Assembly: GCF_023278565.1 (NCBI RefSeq)
Contig: NC_064675.1
Span: 2,480,001-2,544,000, forward strand
Origin: Colletotrichum lupini
Taxonomy: Eukaryota > Ascomycota > Sordariomycetes > Glomerellales > Glomerellaceae
Length of the DNA stretch: 64,000 bases
Direction: 5' to 3'
Positions 10,522 through 21,179 of this stretch are shown here, in pieces. Both the position numbers and the translations under genes were made by a program. Within the stretch, counting starts at the first letter, position 1, and each line of letters begins with the position of its first letter. Under the pieces are notes generated by a model that was given only the letters and a program-made list of their open reading frames with translations, did not search any database and was not told the DNA's origin.

Positions 10522-13104
10522 TCACAAGAGACCGAAAAGCAGGTTCGTCTTCTTGTGGTACTCCTGCGACGACTTGCTTATCCGCTGGCGCGCCCCGTCG
10601 CCGTCCAAGCCCGTGCGTTTGAAGATCTTGTCCTCCAGGCTCGCGAGGTTGTTGTCTTGGCTTGCCGCGGGGGCATCGAGGTAGCAGCGGAGGAAGGACA
10701 CGTCGTAGAGCCATTGGATGAGGAGATCGCGACGCTGTTGGGCGAGGCCGTCGTCCGCCTTTGCCGGTGCCTTTGCTGCGGGTTCGGTGGTCTCTGGTTC
10801 CTGTTCTGATTTCTCTTCCTTCTTTTCGTCTTCGTCTTCTCCGTTTGCGTCTTCTCGCTTTTCCTCGCCTGAAGGAACCTCCGGCTTCTCTGCTTCAGAC
10901 GCCTCGACCTCCCTGTCGTCACCATTCTCCTCTACCGAGTCCTTGGCACCATCGTCAGGGTTCGCATCAGAGCTATTCCCGGTGCCATCCTCCGCCAGGT
11001 GCGCGTCCAAGGCCTCGAGCCACATCTCGCCCAGCTGCGTCCCGAGATGCCGCTTAATCACGCCCACGGCCACCGCGCTCCAGAGGTCCATACCCGCATC
11101 GCCCATCTCCGTCGACACGTCCCGCAAGAACTGGAACACCCTAGGCGAAGGCTGCGTGGGCAGCTCGGGACTCCCCTCCCACAGCGGCCGCCCAACAACA
11201 GTCTTTTGCGTGAGCGCCCTGGCCTTGAACGTTTCTAATGGCTGCGCGGCCACGGTAACGGACAACCGTTCGTGCAGCGACGGGACAGCCTCCAACCCGA
11301 ACCGCTCAACGGCGTCGAGCTTCGGCAGACCCTCGCGCACGTCGCGCAGGATGCGGAGGAGGTACATGGCCACCTGGCCGCTGTTCTGCGCACCCTCCCT
11401 AGGCCGCCAGAGACCCGCCAGCTTCCCGTCCAGGTCCGCAAAGGCCTCGACCAGCGTCGCGTCGAGCTTCTCGTGCAGCGTCCGCGGGTCCTCTCTGCTG
11501 AGCAGCTGCTGCCTCGCCTCGATCGTCTCCTCGTCCTCAATCTCGTCAACGTCGTTGTCCCACCGCTGCCGCTTGAGCTGCTCCACCACCTCGCCCACCT
11601 CGTCGATGATGTGCCGCCACGACTGGAACCCGCTGACGGCCTTGGACACGGCGTCGTTGCGGCCGTGCAGCCGCGCGACGAGCTCCTGGAGGAAATGGTC
11701 GGCGCCGTGGATCAGGTCGATGTCGAACCCGCGCACGTTCCACAAATCGACCCCCCCGTCCGTCACGCCGTCCTGCCACGAGTCCAGCGTCGCCGACACC
11801 TCGGATCCGACGAGGTGGAGCTTGTTGACTTTGGTCTCGACGACGCGGAGCATGTGCCCGTTGACGGCGCCGCGCAGCTCGTCGAGCATCTCGGAGGGAT
11901 CGAACCCGCGCGCCTTGCCGCCCTCGCGGATCCAGAGCTGCAGCACGCTCGTCCGCAGCTCCGTGATGGCCCTGAACTCCGTCATCCGCTCCATCGTCTT
12001 CCTGAGCCCGTCGACGAGGACCTCGCCGCCACGCTTCGCCCAGCCGAAGAGCATGTCCCGCGCCTGCGGGCCGTCGAGGTCGTCGTGCCGCACAAAGGGC
12101 GTGAAGAACTGGATCTCCTCGCCGCACCACCGCTCGTAGACGTCGAGGCGGAGGCACTCGAGCGTCTTGAGCGTCGCGTCCGCCAGTAAGGGGCTCTTTT
12201 TGAGGTTCGATAGCGCGTCGGATAGCTTGAAGGGCACCAGGGCCTGCACGTCGAGCAGCGTCTTGGTGTACAGCGTCAGGCTCTTGAGCACGTCCGCCGT
12301 GCTCCTCTGCCGCTCCTTGGTGTCTTCGACGTCGAAGGCCAGGGCCATGGCGGCTCCGCGAACGCGCAGGAAGTGGTTGACGACGTCGCGTGCGCCGGAG
12401 CTGGTGGCCAGGCTGTACGCGCAGAGCGCCTTGAGGACGTCCTGCTGCTTGACGGACTCGCCCGTCCGCTCCAGCAGGGTTTCGATATTCCGCAAAAGTC
12501 TCCTCCTCAGCCCGCCCAGGCTCTTCTTCGCGGTCTCGACTGTGTGTCCGACGTCACTCTCCAGAAGCAGAGCCCCCTTCTCCGCCTCTAGGCTCTTCAC
12601 CAAAAGCCTGCTCAGTACCAGCACCTTGCTGGCAAGCACGACCCTATCACCCTTGCTCAGATCCTGGCTCCCGACACCAGCGGCCCCAGAGCCCCGGAGC
12701 ACACGTCCAACGACGAGCCCGCAGGCCTCGAGCAGCCTCGCCCTGGCAACCACGCCGATAGCCCCACCGCCGGCGCCGTTGCCGCTGCCGCCCAGCTCCC
12801 TCGCGCTCCGCTCGAACCCGCCCAGGCCCGTCACCTTCTTCCCGACTACCCCGCGACCGCAGCGCCCGCCCATACCGCCGAGGACGTTCTGCACGGCGTC
12901 GTTGTCCTTGCGCATCTGGACGATTGTGTCGGCAGTGCCGAGGAGGTCGCGGTAAGAGCTGCCGACCTGAGTGCGCAGGCGGCTCGCCTTTTCGTCAATT
13001 TCGACATGGAGGGCTCTATGGATGCCGCGGATCTGCGGGAGGGTGTAGGTTGACGAGAAGACTTGGGCGGAGGAGGTGAGGGTTGAGAGATCGGGGGTCG
13101 CCAT
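10522..13104 (-). CDS. COG1: Conserved oligomeric Golgi complex subunit 1
   Basis: Intronless, 860 residues. The N-terminal region, with LPQIRGIHRALHVEIDEKAS and the following SSYRDLLGTADTIVQMR, is the Vps51/COG1-type helical domain typical of CATCHR tethering subunits. A highly acidic low-complexity block rich in Glu, Asp and Lys (about residues 700-765) interrupts the C-terminal part. The last residues again form a helix-rich conserved segment. COG1 belongs to lobe A of the COG complex, which tethers retrograde vesicles at the Golgi and is needed to keep glycosyltransferases in place. The start at 13104 opens directly with the conserved N-terminal helix. No signal peptide or membrane span, as expected for a peripheral membrane protein. 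Confidence 0.9.
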   Translation of the reverse strand: MATPDLSTLTSSAQVFSSTYTLPQIRGIHRALHVEIDEKASRLRTQVGSSYRDLLGTADTIVQMRKDNDAVQNVLGGMGGRCGRGVVGKKVTGLGGFERSARELGGSGNGAGGGAIGVVARARLLEACGLVVGRVLRGSGAAGVGSQDLSKGDRVVLASKVLVLSRLLVKSLEAEKGALLLESDVGHTVETAKKSLGGLRRRLLRNIETLLERTGESVKQQDVLKALCAYSLATSSGARDVVNHFLRVRGAAMALAFDVEDTKERQRSTADVLKSLTLYTKTLLDVQALVPFKLSDALSNLKKSPLLADATLKTLECLRLDVYERWCGEEIQFFTPFVRHDDLDGPQARDMLFGWAKRGGEVLVDGLRKTMERMTEFRAITELRTSVLQLWIREGGKARGFDPSEMLDELRGAVNGHMLRVVETKVNKLHLVGSEVSATLDSWQDGVTDGGVDLWNVRGFDIDLIHGADHFLQELVARLHGRNDAVSKAVSGFQSWRHIIDEVGEVVEQLKRQRWDNDVDEIEDEETIEARQQLLSREDPRTLHEKLDATLVEAFADLDGKLAGLWRPREGAQNSGQVAMYLLRILRDVREGLPKLDAVERFGLEAVPSLHERLSVTVAAQPLETFKARALTQKTVVGRPLWEGSPELPTQPSPRVFQFLRDVSTEMGDAGMDLWSAVAVGVIKRHLGTQLGEMWLEALDAHLAEDGTGNSSDANPDDGAKDSVEENGDDREVEASEAEKPEVPSGEEKREDANGEDEDEKKEEKSEQEPETTEPAAKAPAKADDGLAQQRRDLLIQWLYDVSFLRCYLDAPAASQDNNLASLEDKIFKRTGLDGDGARQRISKSSQEYHKKTNLLFGLL

Positions 13105-13565
13105 TTTGGTGGTGGTGGTGGTCTTTCGAGGACGGTTTCGGATGGCGTCGTTATCGGTGGGTCGTCGGATTCATTGAGATTTCTTCGTATGCGGAATTCT
13201 CCTTCTATGATGTTTCTATATTCGTGAGGCTTCTGCGCTGGTCTCGCGCCTGCCTTTTGGGTGGCGATTGTAGATTTGCAGTTGGAAGCTTGAGCTTGGA
13301 TGTTGAAGCTGTGCTGGCCACATGGAACGGAATTTGGTGGGGCCAGCTTTCTCGAGCTTCGGGACCCTGCAATTTACCCCAGCTAACAAATCAATCTCAC
13401 TTACAGTATCAGTCTCCCTCCCTCACATTGAACCACTCATAACCACATATCGGTGCAAAGTGGCAGTCTACCCAATTGAAAGCACATCGTCAGAAAGAAA
13501 CGCTTCGATTTGAAAACTTTTGAAATTCAATTGTATTACGTGAAGGCACCGACGACAACGTAACT
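13105..13565. other. Spacer upstream of COG1, downstream of SAS10
   Basis: 461 bp between the COG1 start and the SAS10 stop, both genes on the minus strand. Holds the COG1 promoter and SAS10 3-prime UTR. No gene seen. Confidence 0.5.
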
Positions 13566-15434
13566 CTACAATTTCCTCGCCCTGACAATGCCCGTCGTGA
13601 TACCCGACATCTCACCACCGTAGCCGCCCTTGGGCTCGCCTCCCTTGTACACGGCCTTCATGCTCCTCAGCTTCTTCTGCTTCTCCTCGTACTTCATCCT
13701 CTTCTTGACGCGCGGGTTGCGGTTCTCCTTCTTGCGCTTCGGCGTCAGGCCCTTGTTCTTCTCGATCGCGTACGTGATCTTGCGCTTGCCGTCCTCGCCG
13801 ACAATCTCCTGCTCCACGATGCGGTCCGCCTTGCTGGCCGCCGCCAGCGCCGCACTGTACGCCGCCTTGTCCGCCTTCTTCTTCTTGGAAGAGGCGGCCA
13901 CCATGTCGTAGTACTCGTCGTCCCCTTCCTCGCGCAGCGCCGCCGCCGTCTTGCCCTCGTTGTCGTCGTCGCTGTCGCCGTCGCCGAGGTCGGCACCGAA
14001 TTTCTGACCGCGGGATTCGGCTTCGCGGTTGAGGCGGGCCTGGCGGTCGCGGAGACGCTCGCGGTAGGGGATATCCGCGTCGCCACCGGCCGCGGCGCCG
14101 GCGTCGGCGCGCTTGTTGGCCTTTTGGACGATTTGCGAGGTGTAGAAGCGCAGACTCTTCTTGCGGGCGGCCTTGTCCGCGGCCGTCCGGGCGTCGAGGA
14201 CCTCCTCCTCGCCAAAGTCGGAGTTGTCGCCCTCCTCCGTAGCCTTGGCAGCCTTCTTGGTCTTCTTGCTGCTCTTCTTGGACTGCTTGAGTAGGTCGTC
14301 GAGGTCGGCGAGCGATTCCTCGACGGCGGCGGCCTTCTTCTGCGCCTGCTTGTTCTTGGACTTGGCTGCCTTCTCGAGTCTCCGCTGTCTCCTGATCCCC
14401 TCTCTCGCCGCGGCGAAGGCATCTTCGTCTGCATCGCCGGCGGGGGCGGCGCTGATGTCCTCATCGGCGGAGGATACCTCCATCGAGTCGTCGGGCCGTA
14501 CTGGCGCAGCGTTCTTGACCTGCTGCCACGCGTCGCGGCACTCCAGCAGCGTCTCCATGACGTCGTGATCGCGGAGTTCGGCGGGGTCGAGCGTCTTTTG
14601 GGCTGTTGAACCGTCGCGTGCCGGGGATGTGAGGATGGCAAAGTAGCTTGCCAGTGCGGCGACGTAGCAGCCGAGGATCCAGTACTTTACGGCCTCGAGC
14701 GATTGGCTCGACTTGCCGTGGGCGTCTTTCTGCAGGATGGCCAGTTGCGGTTGCAGGGTCTGGAACTCGTTCACCAAGTGCTCGAACTCGGGGTATCTGC
14801 TCTGGAGGATCTTTGTGCGCTGCTCGGGACCCATGTCGTCCGTGATCTCGACGTCCTTGAGAACCTCTGTGACAACGTCCTGGTCCTCTTCGTCCTCCTC
14901 GGCGGCTGCCAGCCATTCGCCCTCGTCGAACAGAAAATCCTCCTCGGACATCTTAGCCAGCTTCTTCTGCTGGAGGCGCTTGGCCTCGGCCTCTTCCTCG
15001 AGCGCATCGGCCTCGGTCTCGATTTGGTCGGCATTGTAGTATTCCTTCTTTGAGGAACCCCACCAATTCGGGTCGTTCTCATTCTCTGCCCCTTCGCCCT
15101 CTTCCTCAACCTCCTCCTCGGCCGCAGCAGCCTTACCCTTCTTGGACTTCCGGGAGGGCTTCTTGGTCTCTTGTTCGGAATCGTCGCCGTCGTCGAGGTC
15201 CAGGATTTCTTCGTCCGAGTGTTCCAGGAACTTGTCCTCCTCGTCGGCCTTCCTTCTCCTCTTGGATTTAGGGCCCTCGTCGAACATGATCTTGTCGCGG
15301 TTCAGGAAGTACTCGTCTTCTGAATCGGCGACATCTTCGTAGCTGGTGATGGGGCCCAGACGGGCATCGGCGGGGTCGAAGTCCTTGGGGCCAGTGCGCT
15401 CGTTTTGGCCAGAGGCCTTTCTCTTCTTCGCCAT
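13566..15434 (-). CDS. SAS10: SAS10/UTP3, U3 snoRNP/SSU processome protein
   Basis: Intronless, 622 residues from the Met at 15434. The frame stays open upstream to 15722, but the conserved protein begins MAKKRKASGQ. The N-terminal half is strongly acidic with Lys-rich patches (EDEYFLNRDK, DEEILDLDD). A central hydrophobic helical segment (VKYWILGCYVAALASYFAIL) is the Sas10/Utp3/C1D (Sas10_Utp3) domain. The last 75 residues, with KNKGLTPKRKKENRNPRVKK, are the Sas10 C-terminal domain. The protein is a nucleolar component of the small-subunit processome needed for 18S pre-rRNA maturation, and was also found as a silencing factor in yeast. The terminal RKKENRNPRVKKRMK stretch should serve as nucleolar localisation and RNA-contact sequence (inference). 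Confidence 0.92.
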   Translation of the reverse strand: MAKKRKASGQNERTGPKDFDPADARLGPITSYEDVADSEDEYFLNRDKIMFDEGPKSKRRRKADEEDKFLEHSDEEILDLDDGDDSEQETKKPSRKSKKGKAAAAEEEVEEEGEGAENENDPNWWGSSKKEYYNADQIETEADALEEEAEAKRLQQKKLAKMSEEDFLFDEGEWLAAAEEDEEDQDVVTEVLKDVEITDDMGPEQRTKILQSRYPEFEHLVNEFQTLQPQLAILQKDAHGKSSQSLEAVKYWILGCYVAALASYFAILTSPARDGSTAQKTLDPAELRDHDVMETLLECRDAWQQVKNAAPVRPDDSMEVSSADEDISAAPAGDADEDAFAAAREGIRRQRRLEKAAKSKNKQAQKKAAAVEESLADLDDLLKQSKKSSKKTKKAAKATEEGDNSDFGEEEVLDARTAADKAARKKSLRFYTSQIVQKANKRADAGAAAGGDADIPYRERLRDRQARLNREAESRGQKFGADLGDGDSDDDNEGKTAAALREEGDDEYYDMVAASSKKKKADKAAYSAALAAASKADRIVEQEIVGEDGKRKITYAIEKNKGLTPKRKKENRNPRVKKRMKYEEKQKKLRSMKAVYKGGEPKGGYGGEMSGITTGIVRARKL

Positions 15435-16374
15435 CGTGGCCGATTGATTTGACCGAACAGATCTGGGGTCGAAGCGTAGGGTGGAAGGGTTGGAGCGAAA
15501 GTCGATTTCGGTGATGAGAATCGGGCGTTGGATGGGGCGGGATCTCTTTGCTGCACTTTGACGGCTACGAAAAATGTTCTTGCACCGTCGAGCGCAGAAC
15601 TTTTTAGTGGAGATGCATCGGCAGGGATGTTTCTCATTGGTTTTGAGCCTCAACCTAACGGTGGGGTCCACACTTGGCCGTCCCACGGTCAAATCGATGT
15701 AAGTCAGCAACATATCACTCAACTATCACCGTCTCAAGCACATCATTTGCTCTCTTCAATGGAAAAAACTGGACTATGTTTTTTCTCAAAGCTCGAGGAT
15801 ACATGATAATCTCCGCCCAAAATTGAATTCGAATACAAGCTGGTTGCACGAGATATGAAGGATCAAAGACTACTTCACAGTTACACAATGTACTTTCTTA
15901 GCGGCGCAAGCTGGCAAGCTGGGTCAGCATGCTCAGTTGACAGAGCCGTTTGAGATGGGTACCTTTGGTATTGAGCGGCAGGAATGTACAATTGGTGAAA
16001 ATCGTATTGAATTCAACAAGCTTTCGAAGTGTCAGCACTGCTGTAAATCAAGATTGAAATCAGGAGGACTAACCCAAGCTGGCCAACCTGTCATACCATT
16101 CCACCTAGACGAACGCCGTCAGCAGCCACTTGAAGGTACAATTTACCCCACCAGGAACGACAGGGACCTGGATCCTAATGGCTGCGCACACCCACGTACC
16201 TTACTGGACCGTACCTACAAATACCTTGGGGGAGCACGGGAGCTACTCCAGCTACAACGCCTCGCGCGTCCCGAGCAATTCATCACCGACAAAGCCGGAA
16301 CATAAAGTCACGACGGCTCCCTCTCTCCCCTTTTCCAATCGCCCTCGGCCATCTTCTCTCCCAACTCGAGAGGT
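15435..16374. other. Divergent spacer SAS10-TSC10
   Basis: 940 bp shared by two divergently transcribed genes, presumably containing both promoters. No conserved reading frame or RNA gene recognised. Confidence 0.5.
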
Positions 16375-17490
16375 ATGGAATACGCGTCGCAAGCTCTCTG
16401 GATCGCCCTGCCCGCCCTCGCAGCAGCCCTTCTCGCATCCGCAATGGGTCTGTTCAACTGGAAGAATCACATGCCCGTTGATGGCAAGGTACGCTCAATT
16501 CCTTGAATCCCCCCTTTGATTCACATACGCATACTCACCCGCACTCTTCCCCAGACCGTCCTCTTGACCGGCGCCTCCGAGGGCATGGGCCGCAGCGTCG
16601 CCCTCCAACTCGCCGCAAAGGGCGCAAACCTCATCCTCATCGCCCGCAACGCCGCCCGCCTCCAAGAGCTCGTCGCCGAGTGCAAATCCGCCGCCAAGAA
16701 CCCGTCCACCCAGCGCTTCACCTACATCACCGCCGACATCACAAAGGAGGACTACGCCACGCCCCTCCTCGCCGAGGCCACCGCCTGGAACGGCGGCCGC
16801 AGCCCGGACGTCGTCTGGTGCATCGCCGGCATGGCCTCCACCGGCTTCTTTACCGAGGTGCCCTTCTCCGAGACCCGCAGGAACATGGACGTCAACTTTT
16901 ACGGCACCGCCGAGATGGCCCACGCCATCCTCCGCGTCTGGCTCGCCCCCGAGGCCCCCGTCGAGGCCGAGCCGCGCCACCTCATCATGACCACCAGCGT
17001 CGTCGCCTTCTTCACCGTCGCCGGGTACGCCCCCTACGCCGGCTCCAAGTGGGCCATCCGCGGCCTGGCCGACACCCTCTCGCAGGAAGTTGAGCTCTAC
17101 CCACAAAACGTCAAGGTCCACGTCGTGTTCCCCGGGACCATCACGAGCCCCGGCCTGGAGAAGGAGAACTTGACCAAGCCCCAGATCACACACCAGCTCG
17201 AGGAGCTCGACCCCGTCCAGTCGCCCGACGAGGTCGCTAGGGCTGCCATTAAGGGACTCGAGCGCGGAGATTACTTTGTGGCGGTGGCGTGGCTGGGCAG
17301 CTTGATGCGGTGGAGCGGTCTCGGCGGTTCCCTGCGCAACAACTGGGTTGTCGACACGCTGGGCATCTGCCTCTCATCCTTGGTCTGGATCTTTATCTTG
17401 CCCGATATGTTGAGGCAAATTAGGAATTACGGCAAGAAGCACGGGCATCCTGCGACTTATGCTAAGTCCCAGCCGAAGCCAAGTTCATAA
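16375..17490 (+). CDS. TSC10: 3-ketodihydrosphingosine reductase
   Basis: Exons 16375-16488 and 16555-17490, 349 residues. A membrane helix at about residues 8-27 anchors the protein, followed by a short-chain dehydrogenase domain. Its cofactor motif is GASEGMG (44-50), the Ser186 is in MTTSVV, and the catalytic pair is Tyr199/Lys203 in YAGSK. A second hydrophobic stretch near residues 305-322 is the C-terminal membrane segment of KDSR/TSC10 proteins. It reduces 3-ketodihydrosphingosine to dihydrosphingosine with NADPH on the cytosolic face of the ER, step two of sphingolipid synthesis. The intron falls exactly before the cofactor motif. The architecture separates it from ordinary soluble dehydrogenases. 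Confidence 0.9.
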
Positions 17491-17657
17491 GGAATCGACT
17501 TTGGAGCTTAAGAAAAATGAAGGATAATTGATACCCCGTAATGTTTATTAATGACAACTCCAGTATCACACTATGAGTTTACTGCGGTTCTCTAACACCC
17601 TACAATCCAGGGTCGGCGGGTGATCATAGAGTATAATGCTGGTTGACTTGACCCTTT

Positions 17658-18611
17658 TCACGCCTCAGTCCCCGTCGGTGGCTGATCAATATGTCCATTA
17701 AAGACTCGCGATAGGTGCGTCTCCGTCCGGACGGTCAACGGCTGCAGAGTTGCGAGCAAAGCCTTGTACTCTTGTGTCTCCAAATGAGACTTGAGGTGCT
17801 CCTGAGTCTTTGCACTACATGTGGCGAGAAGAAAAATAGGTGTTAGCGATTTGCAACATGTGTTCCGGTGTAGTATGATAAGGTAGGAGCGAGAGGAAAA
17901 GGGAGAACAACCCAGTCCAGGAGCAACTACTACCCAGATGGGCCGTTCGTAACGGACTCACATACCGTAACCACAATGTCGCCAAACTCCTATCCATAAC
18001 CTCTCTCAAAACAGCACAACTCTGCAACTCCCCCTCCCCAGCCTCCCTCCCCCTCTGCGCTTTCCCAAACCCCTCCAAACTCCTCACAATCTCCTCCCTT
18101 CCCCCCTCCTCCACCGCCCAAAAATGCAAAACAGCAACCGCGCTATCACGAGAATCCTTCCCGGGGTCATCTTCCCGCTTCAACCAGCCGCCGGCGAGGT
18201 CATAGTGATGCAGATCATAGTCCGGGCTGCCGATGCCTTGAACGGTCTTGAGCAGCTTCTGCTCGTCCGCGAGGCGCATCTCGCGCTTGAAGACGTCGGT
18301 CGAGGTGTGGCCGAGGAAGAAGCCCGCCGGGTGGGTGTAGCCTTCGAGGCCCCAGAGGGTGTCTGGGGAGGAGGCGGAGAGGTCGCGGCCCCAGTAGTAG
18401 CTGTTTCCCAAGGGTTCGGTTGCGGAGACGGCGCAGAGGGCTACGAGTCTTTCTTTCCACTGAGGGGGGTCAGCCGTGTGTAGAGTAGGTGCGTGAGAGT
18501 GCCTCGGAGGCGTTGAGAGTTCAACGCGATAGGTTGCAGGCTTCTTACTTTCTCCAAGGAGCCATCTGACCCGACGACACGGGCAACTACGAAGAACAAC
18601 GGGCACGACAT
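17658..18611 (-). CDS. ABM (antibiotic biosynthesis monooxygenase)-fold protein
   Basis: Exons 18549-18611, 17966-18459 and 17658-17814 give 237 residues. The start is the ATG at 18611 because its frame joins in phase through the first intron (donor GTAAGA, branch CTGAC, acceptor CTCAG). Sequence features are WKERLVAL near the start, YYWGRDL, WGLEGYTHPAGFFLGH and a second repeat with VLHFWAVEEG and SLATLWLRY. These fit two dimeric alpha/beta-barrel ABM units. ABM proteins include heme-free oxygenases acting on polyketide quinols, but many fungal members are uncharacterised. The gene lies about 740 bp from the putative aromatic cluster and on the same strand as its dioxygenase, so it may belong to it. 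Substrate unknown. Confidence 0.72.
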
Positions 18612-19350
18612 TCTGGCTCAAAAGTTTGAAGTGTTAGGTAGATGGGGTTTAACATCGACGAGAGCTTTTCTGCCGCAAGACGAGCCCTGCCACGTACACC
18701 ACGGCCTGCTTCACATATTAAAGCCTCACATTCTCAGATATTTCGCATCGGCTGCTCGTTCGGACGGTAGATTCCAACATTCAATGAGTGCGGGGGAGAG
18801 CTCTTGGAGTTGGCATCTGGGCTTACCCCGCGATTCGGTATGATTATCTTCAACAGTGCAGTCACCAAATCAGTCCGTCCGACGTTTTGAGACCTTGTGC
18901 AGCTACTTAGCGGAATATTTCGGGCACAGTATTCAATAACCTTTTCGCATACATAGCCGACCAGAATCACGAGAGCTGCCAATGAGGCATGTTGCGGGAA
19001 TACTTTTCCTGATTCCGTGCTCCTGTCGCTTGAGAAGCTGTCTTAAGCGTACCAGCATGGTAAGAGATATGTAGGCAATTATACGTTCTTCAAAATATTT
19101 ACAATTGAGAAATAAGCTTCACTCATGACTCTAAACTGTCAAACCTCGCTAATTTGGGCGAAACGTCTGTTTGTACGATACCATGAATCCGGGTTTAAAT
19201 AGTGTTTGATAGAGCATATTCTAGTGAAGGCTGTACAGTGAACTTCACGACAACTCTCATGTCTAAAACAAGGTGTACTCTACAGAAGTGATTATCTTCT
19301 AAGTCTTCTCTTCCACTTGAATGTCCAAATCTTTCCCGGCCCCAGAAATC
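18612..19350. other. Spacer at left border of catabolic cluster
   Basis: 739 bp between the ABM-protein start and the dioxygenase stop. AT-rich in its right half. No gene recognised. Confidence 0.5.
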
Positions 19351-20668
19351 TCAAAGTAAGAATCCCTCCGGGAGATCAGGCCCTGCGGCAAATCGTCAAG
19401 TTAGACCGACATCAGTTAAACCTCTTCTATGAGAAGGGACACTTACCCCAGATGTGAAGGCTATCAGGAGACGCCTTGGAATGATTCGGCGGATGAGAAC
19501 TATTCATTTGATCGCCGTCGACGTAGTGCTCAAAGATGAACTTGCTAGGGTCGAACCTACGTAAATATTTTTGTCAGCCGGACGGGAGTAATGCCACCCA
19601 AGCACGCCCAAACTCCCCTCGGAAATGGCAAAGAGGAAGTAAACTCACCAATAATCAAAGATTTGACTCCCCATGACATGCCGCCCAACGCCCCAGCAAT
19701 TCTCATACCCCCGCTCGCGAAGCCAGTCATGCCCGAGGAACTGCAGATCCGAGTCGTGGGTCTCGAAGGAGGCGTGATGGACGTGGAACTTTGGGCCCTC
19801 AAAGAAGAAGAAGGAGTGGTGGTCTACGAGTTCTTCGCCGCGGTCGAGCCGTAGGAAGACTGTGACGTTGCGTCCGGTTTCGTCGTGCACGAGCTGCACT
19901 CTCTCGTGAGTTACTTTTTCTCGGGTGCCAGAATGATACGGGGGGATCAAGTCAGGGAGTGTGTCTGACTTACGTCGCTGGGGATGAAGTTGAACCGAGT
20001 CGTGAAGAAGTCGTACGTTTGCTGAAAATCCGTCACGCACGCGCCAAAGTGTCCCAGTTTGTGCACCGGTGCCGGACCAATAGACTTGTAAGTTGAATTG
20101 GCGAAAAACACGTTCAGATCTCGACTTACCTTTATCAAACCGCTGAAATGTGCCCGCCTCTCTGTGCTTCTCGGTCGGCTGTCATTGTCGTCAGACATCT
20201 TGCTACACCATCACAAGACAAGAATGACAGCAGAAGCACGTCTGTACATACAAAATTGAAGTCTCGCTCCGGAAAAACCGTCGCCTTCTCACGAATCACC
20301 TGCCCGAAAACAAGGTGAAAGGGAAACTTATCAACGCCGCCCTCGAACGTCACGCACCGGCCTCCACCAGGAGCCTTGCTCAACTCGTACGGCTCCGAAG
20401 CCCCGGGGAGCGTCTTGGACGCATACTCAAGATCCTCCTCGGACTCGACGACAAAGGCCGCGCCGCCGAAGCCGTCTTTGGCACCGGCTTCGGCGCAGAG
20501 GACGAAGGGTTCGGGCCCGTAGCCCCGGTAGTATACGCGAGTGCCCTCGCGAGAGGCCTCTACGAAGCCAAAGTCGTGGAAGAAGGCTTCGGCTCGTTCG
20601 AGATTTTGGTAGGTATAGTTTATGTGTGCTATTCGCACGAGGTTGATTTTGCGGGGTGGAGCGGTCAT
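19351..20668 (-). CDS. Class I extradiol ring-cleavage dioxygenase (VOC fold), with aberrant splice site
   Basis: Model: exons 20252-20668, 20130-20178, 19974-20077, 19649-19893, 19447-19556 and 19351-19382, 318 residues. Two glyoxalase/bleomycin-type (VOC) domains are present. The metal triad of 2,3-dihydroxybiphenyl-type dioxygenases is kept: His165 in KLGHFG, a His in FHVHHASFE (229/230) and Glu281 in FEHYVDGDQ. Expected reaction: Fe(II)-dependent meta-cleavage of a catechol or trihydroxy aromatic. The protein ends WGPDLPEGFLL, a normal family ending. Oddity: the only junction of exons 2 and 3 that keeps frame and family sequence (FDKG then PAPVHKLG) requires intron 2 (20078-20129) to end in TG, not AG. 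All other introns are canonical. The gene is divergent from the FAD monooxygenase. Family assignment is strong; whether the gene is functional is open. Confidence 0.8.
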
Positions 20669-21179
20669 CTTTGCTGTTGTAAGGTAGTTGAAGCTTGGTT
20701 GGGTCTCTGGAGGTGGGAACAACTTGTTCCTGGTCGGATATTGACACGATATACACTTGGAGGTAAAGGAACACTTGAAAACTTGAATCTTGGAATTTTG
20801 GCTACAAGTCTGAGCTATTCGAGTTTTATCATGCTTTCTGATAAAAATGTTTGCACTGCCGTAGTGTCTATCCGAGGTAGACCGGAGCAGCGTCGTCAAA
20901 GACCGTGCCCGACTCTCTCTTGTCTTGGAGAAAATTACCCCGACGCAACGGAATCAAGCCAAAGAATAATAGCCCGTCACATCTGTCCGCGGAACGGAAA
21001 TACTCACCATGTATCGTTTCATTCGGATTTACGACGCTTTGATGCTGCGAGATAACCGGCCGAGTTCTTCTTTCGTATATGACGAAATTCGATCGTTGTC
21101 ATCTATTCGTGAGAACATTTCTTCGGCGGCAAGCTCCTAAACAACAGTCGCAATTGGAAATAATTCAGGGTCTCTAAAG
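20669..21179. promoter_or_regulatory. Bidirectional promoter of dioxygenase and FAD monooxygenase
   Basis: 511 bp between two divergent start codons. It contains CGG/CCG triplets typical of Zn2Cys6 regulator sites, including the palindrome TCCGCGGA at 20986-20993 and CCGGCCG just after 21053. The divergent layout suggests co-regulation by the cluster regulator at 26816-29569. Binding is inferred, not shown. Confidence 0.5.

Noticed and set aside
10718..12955. Long plus-strand frames opposite COG1
   Set aside because: Antisense shadows of a well-supported, GC-rich coding gene; Ser/Arg/Pro-rich as expected of shadow frames.
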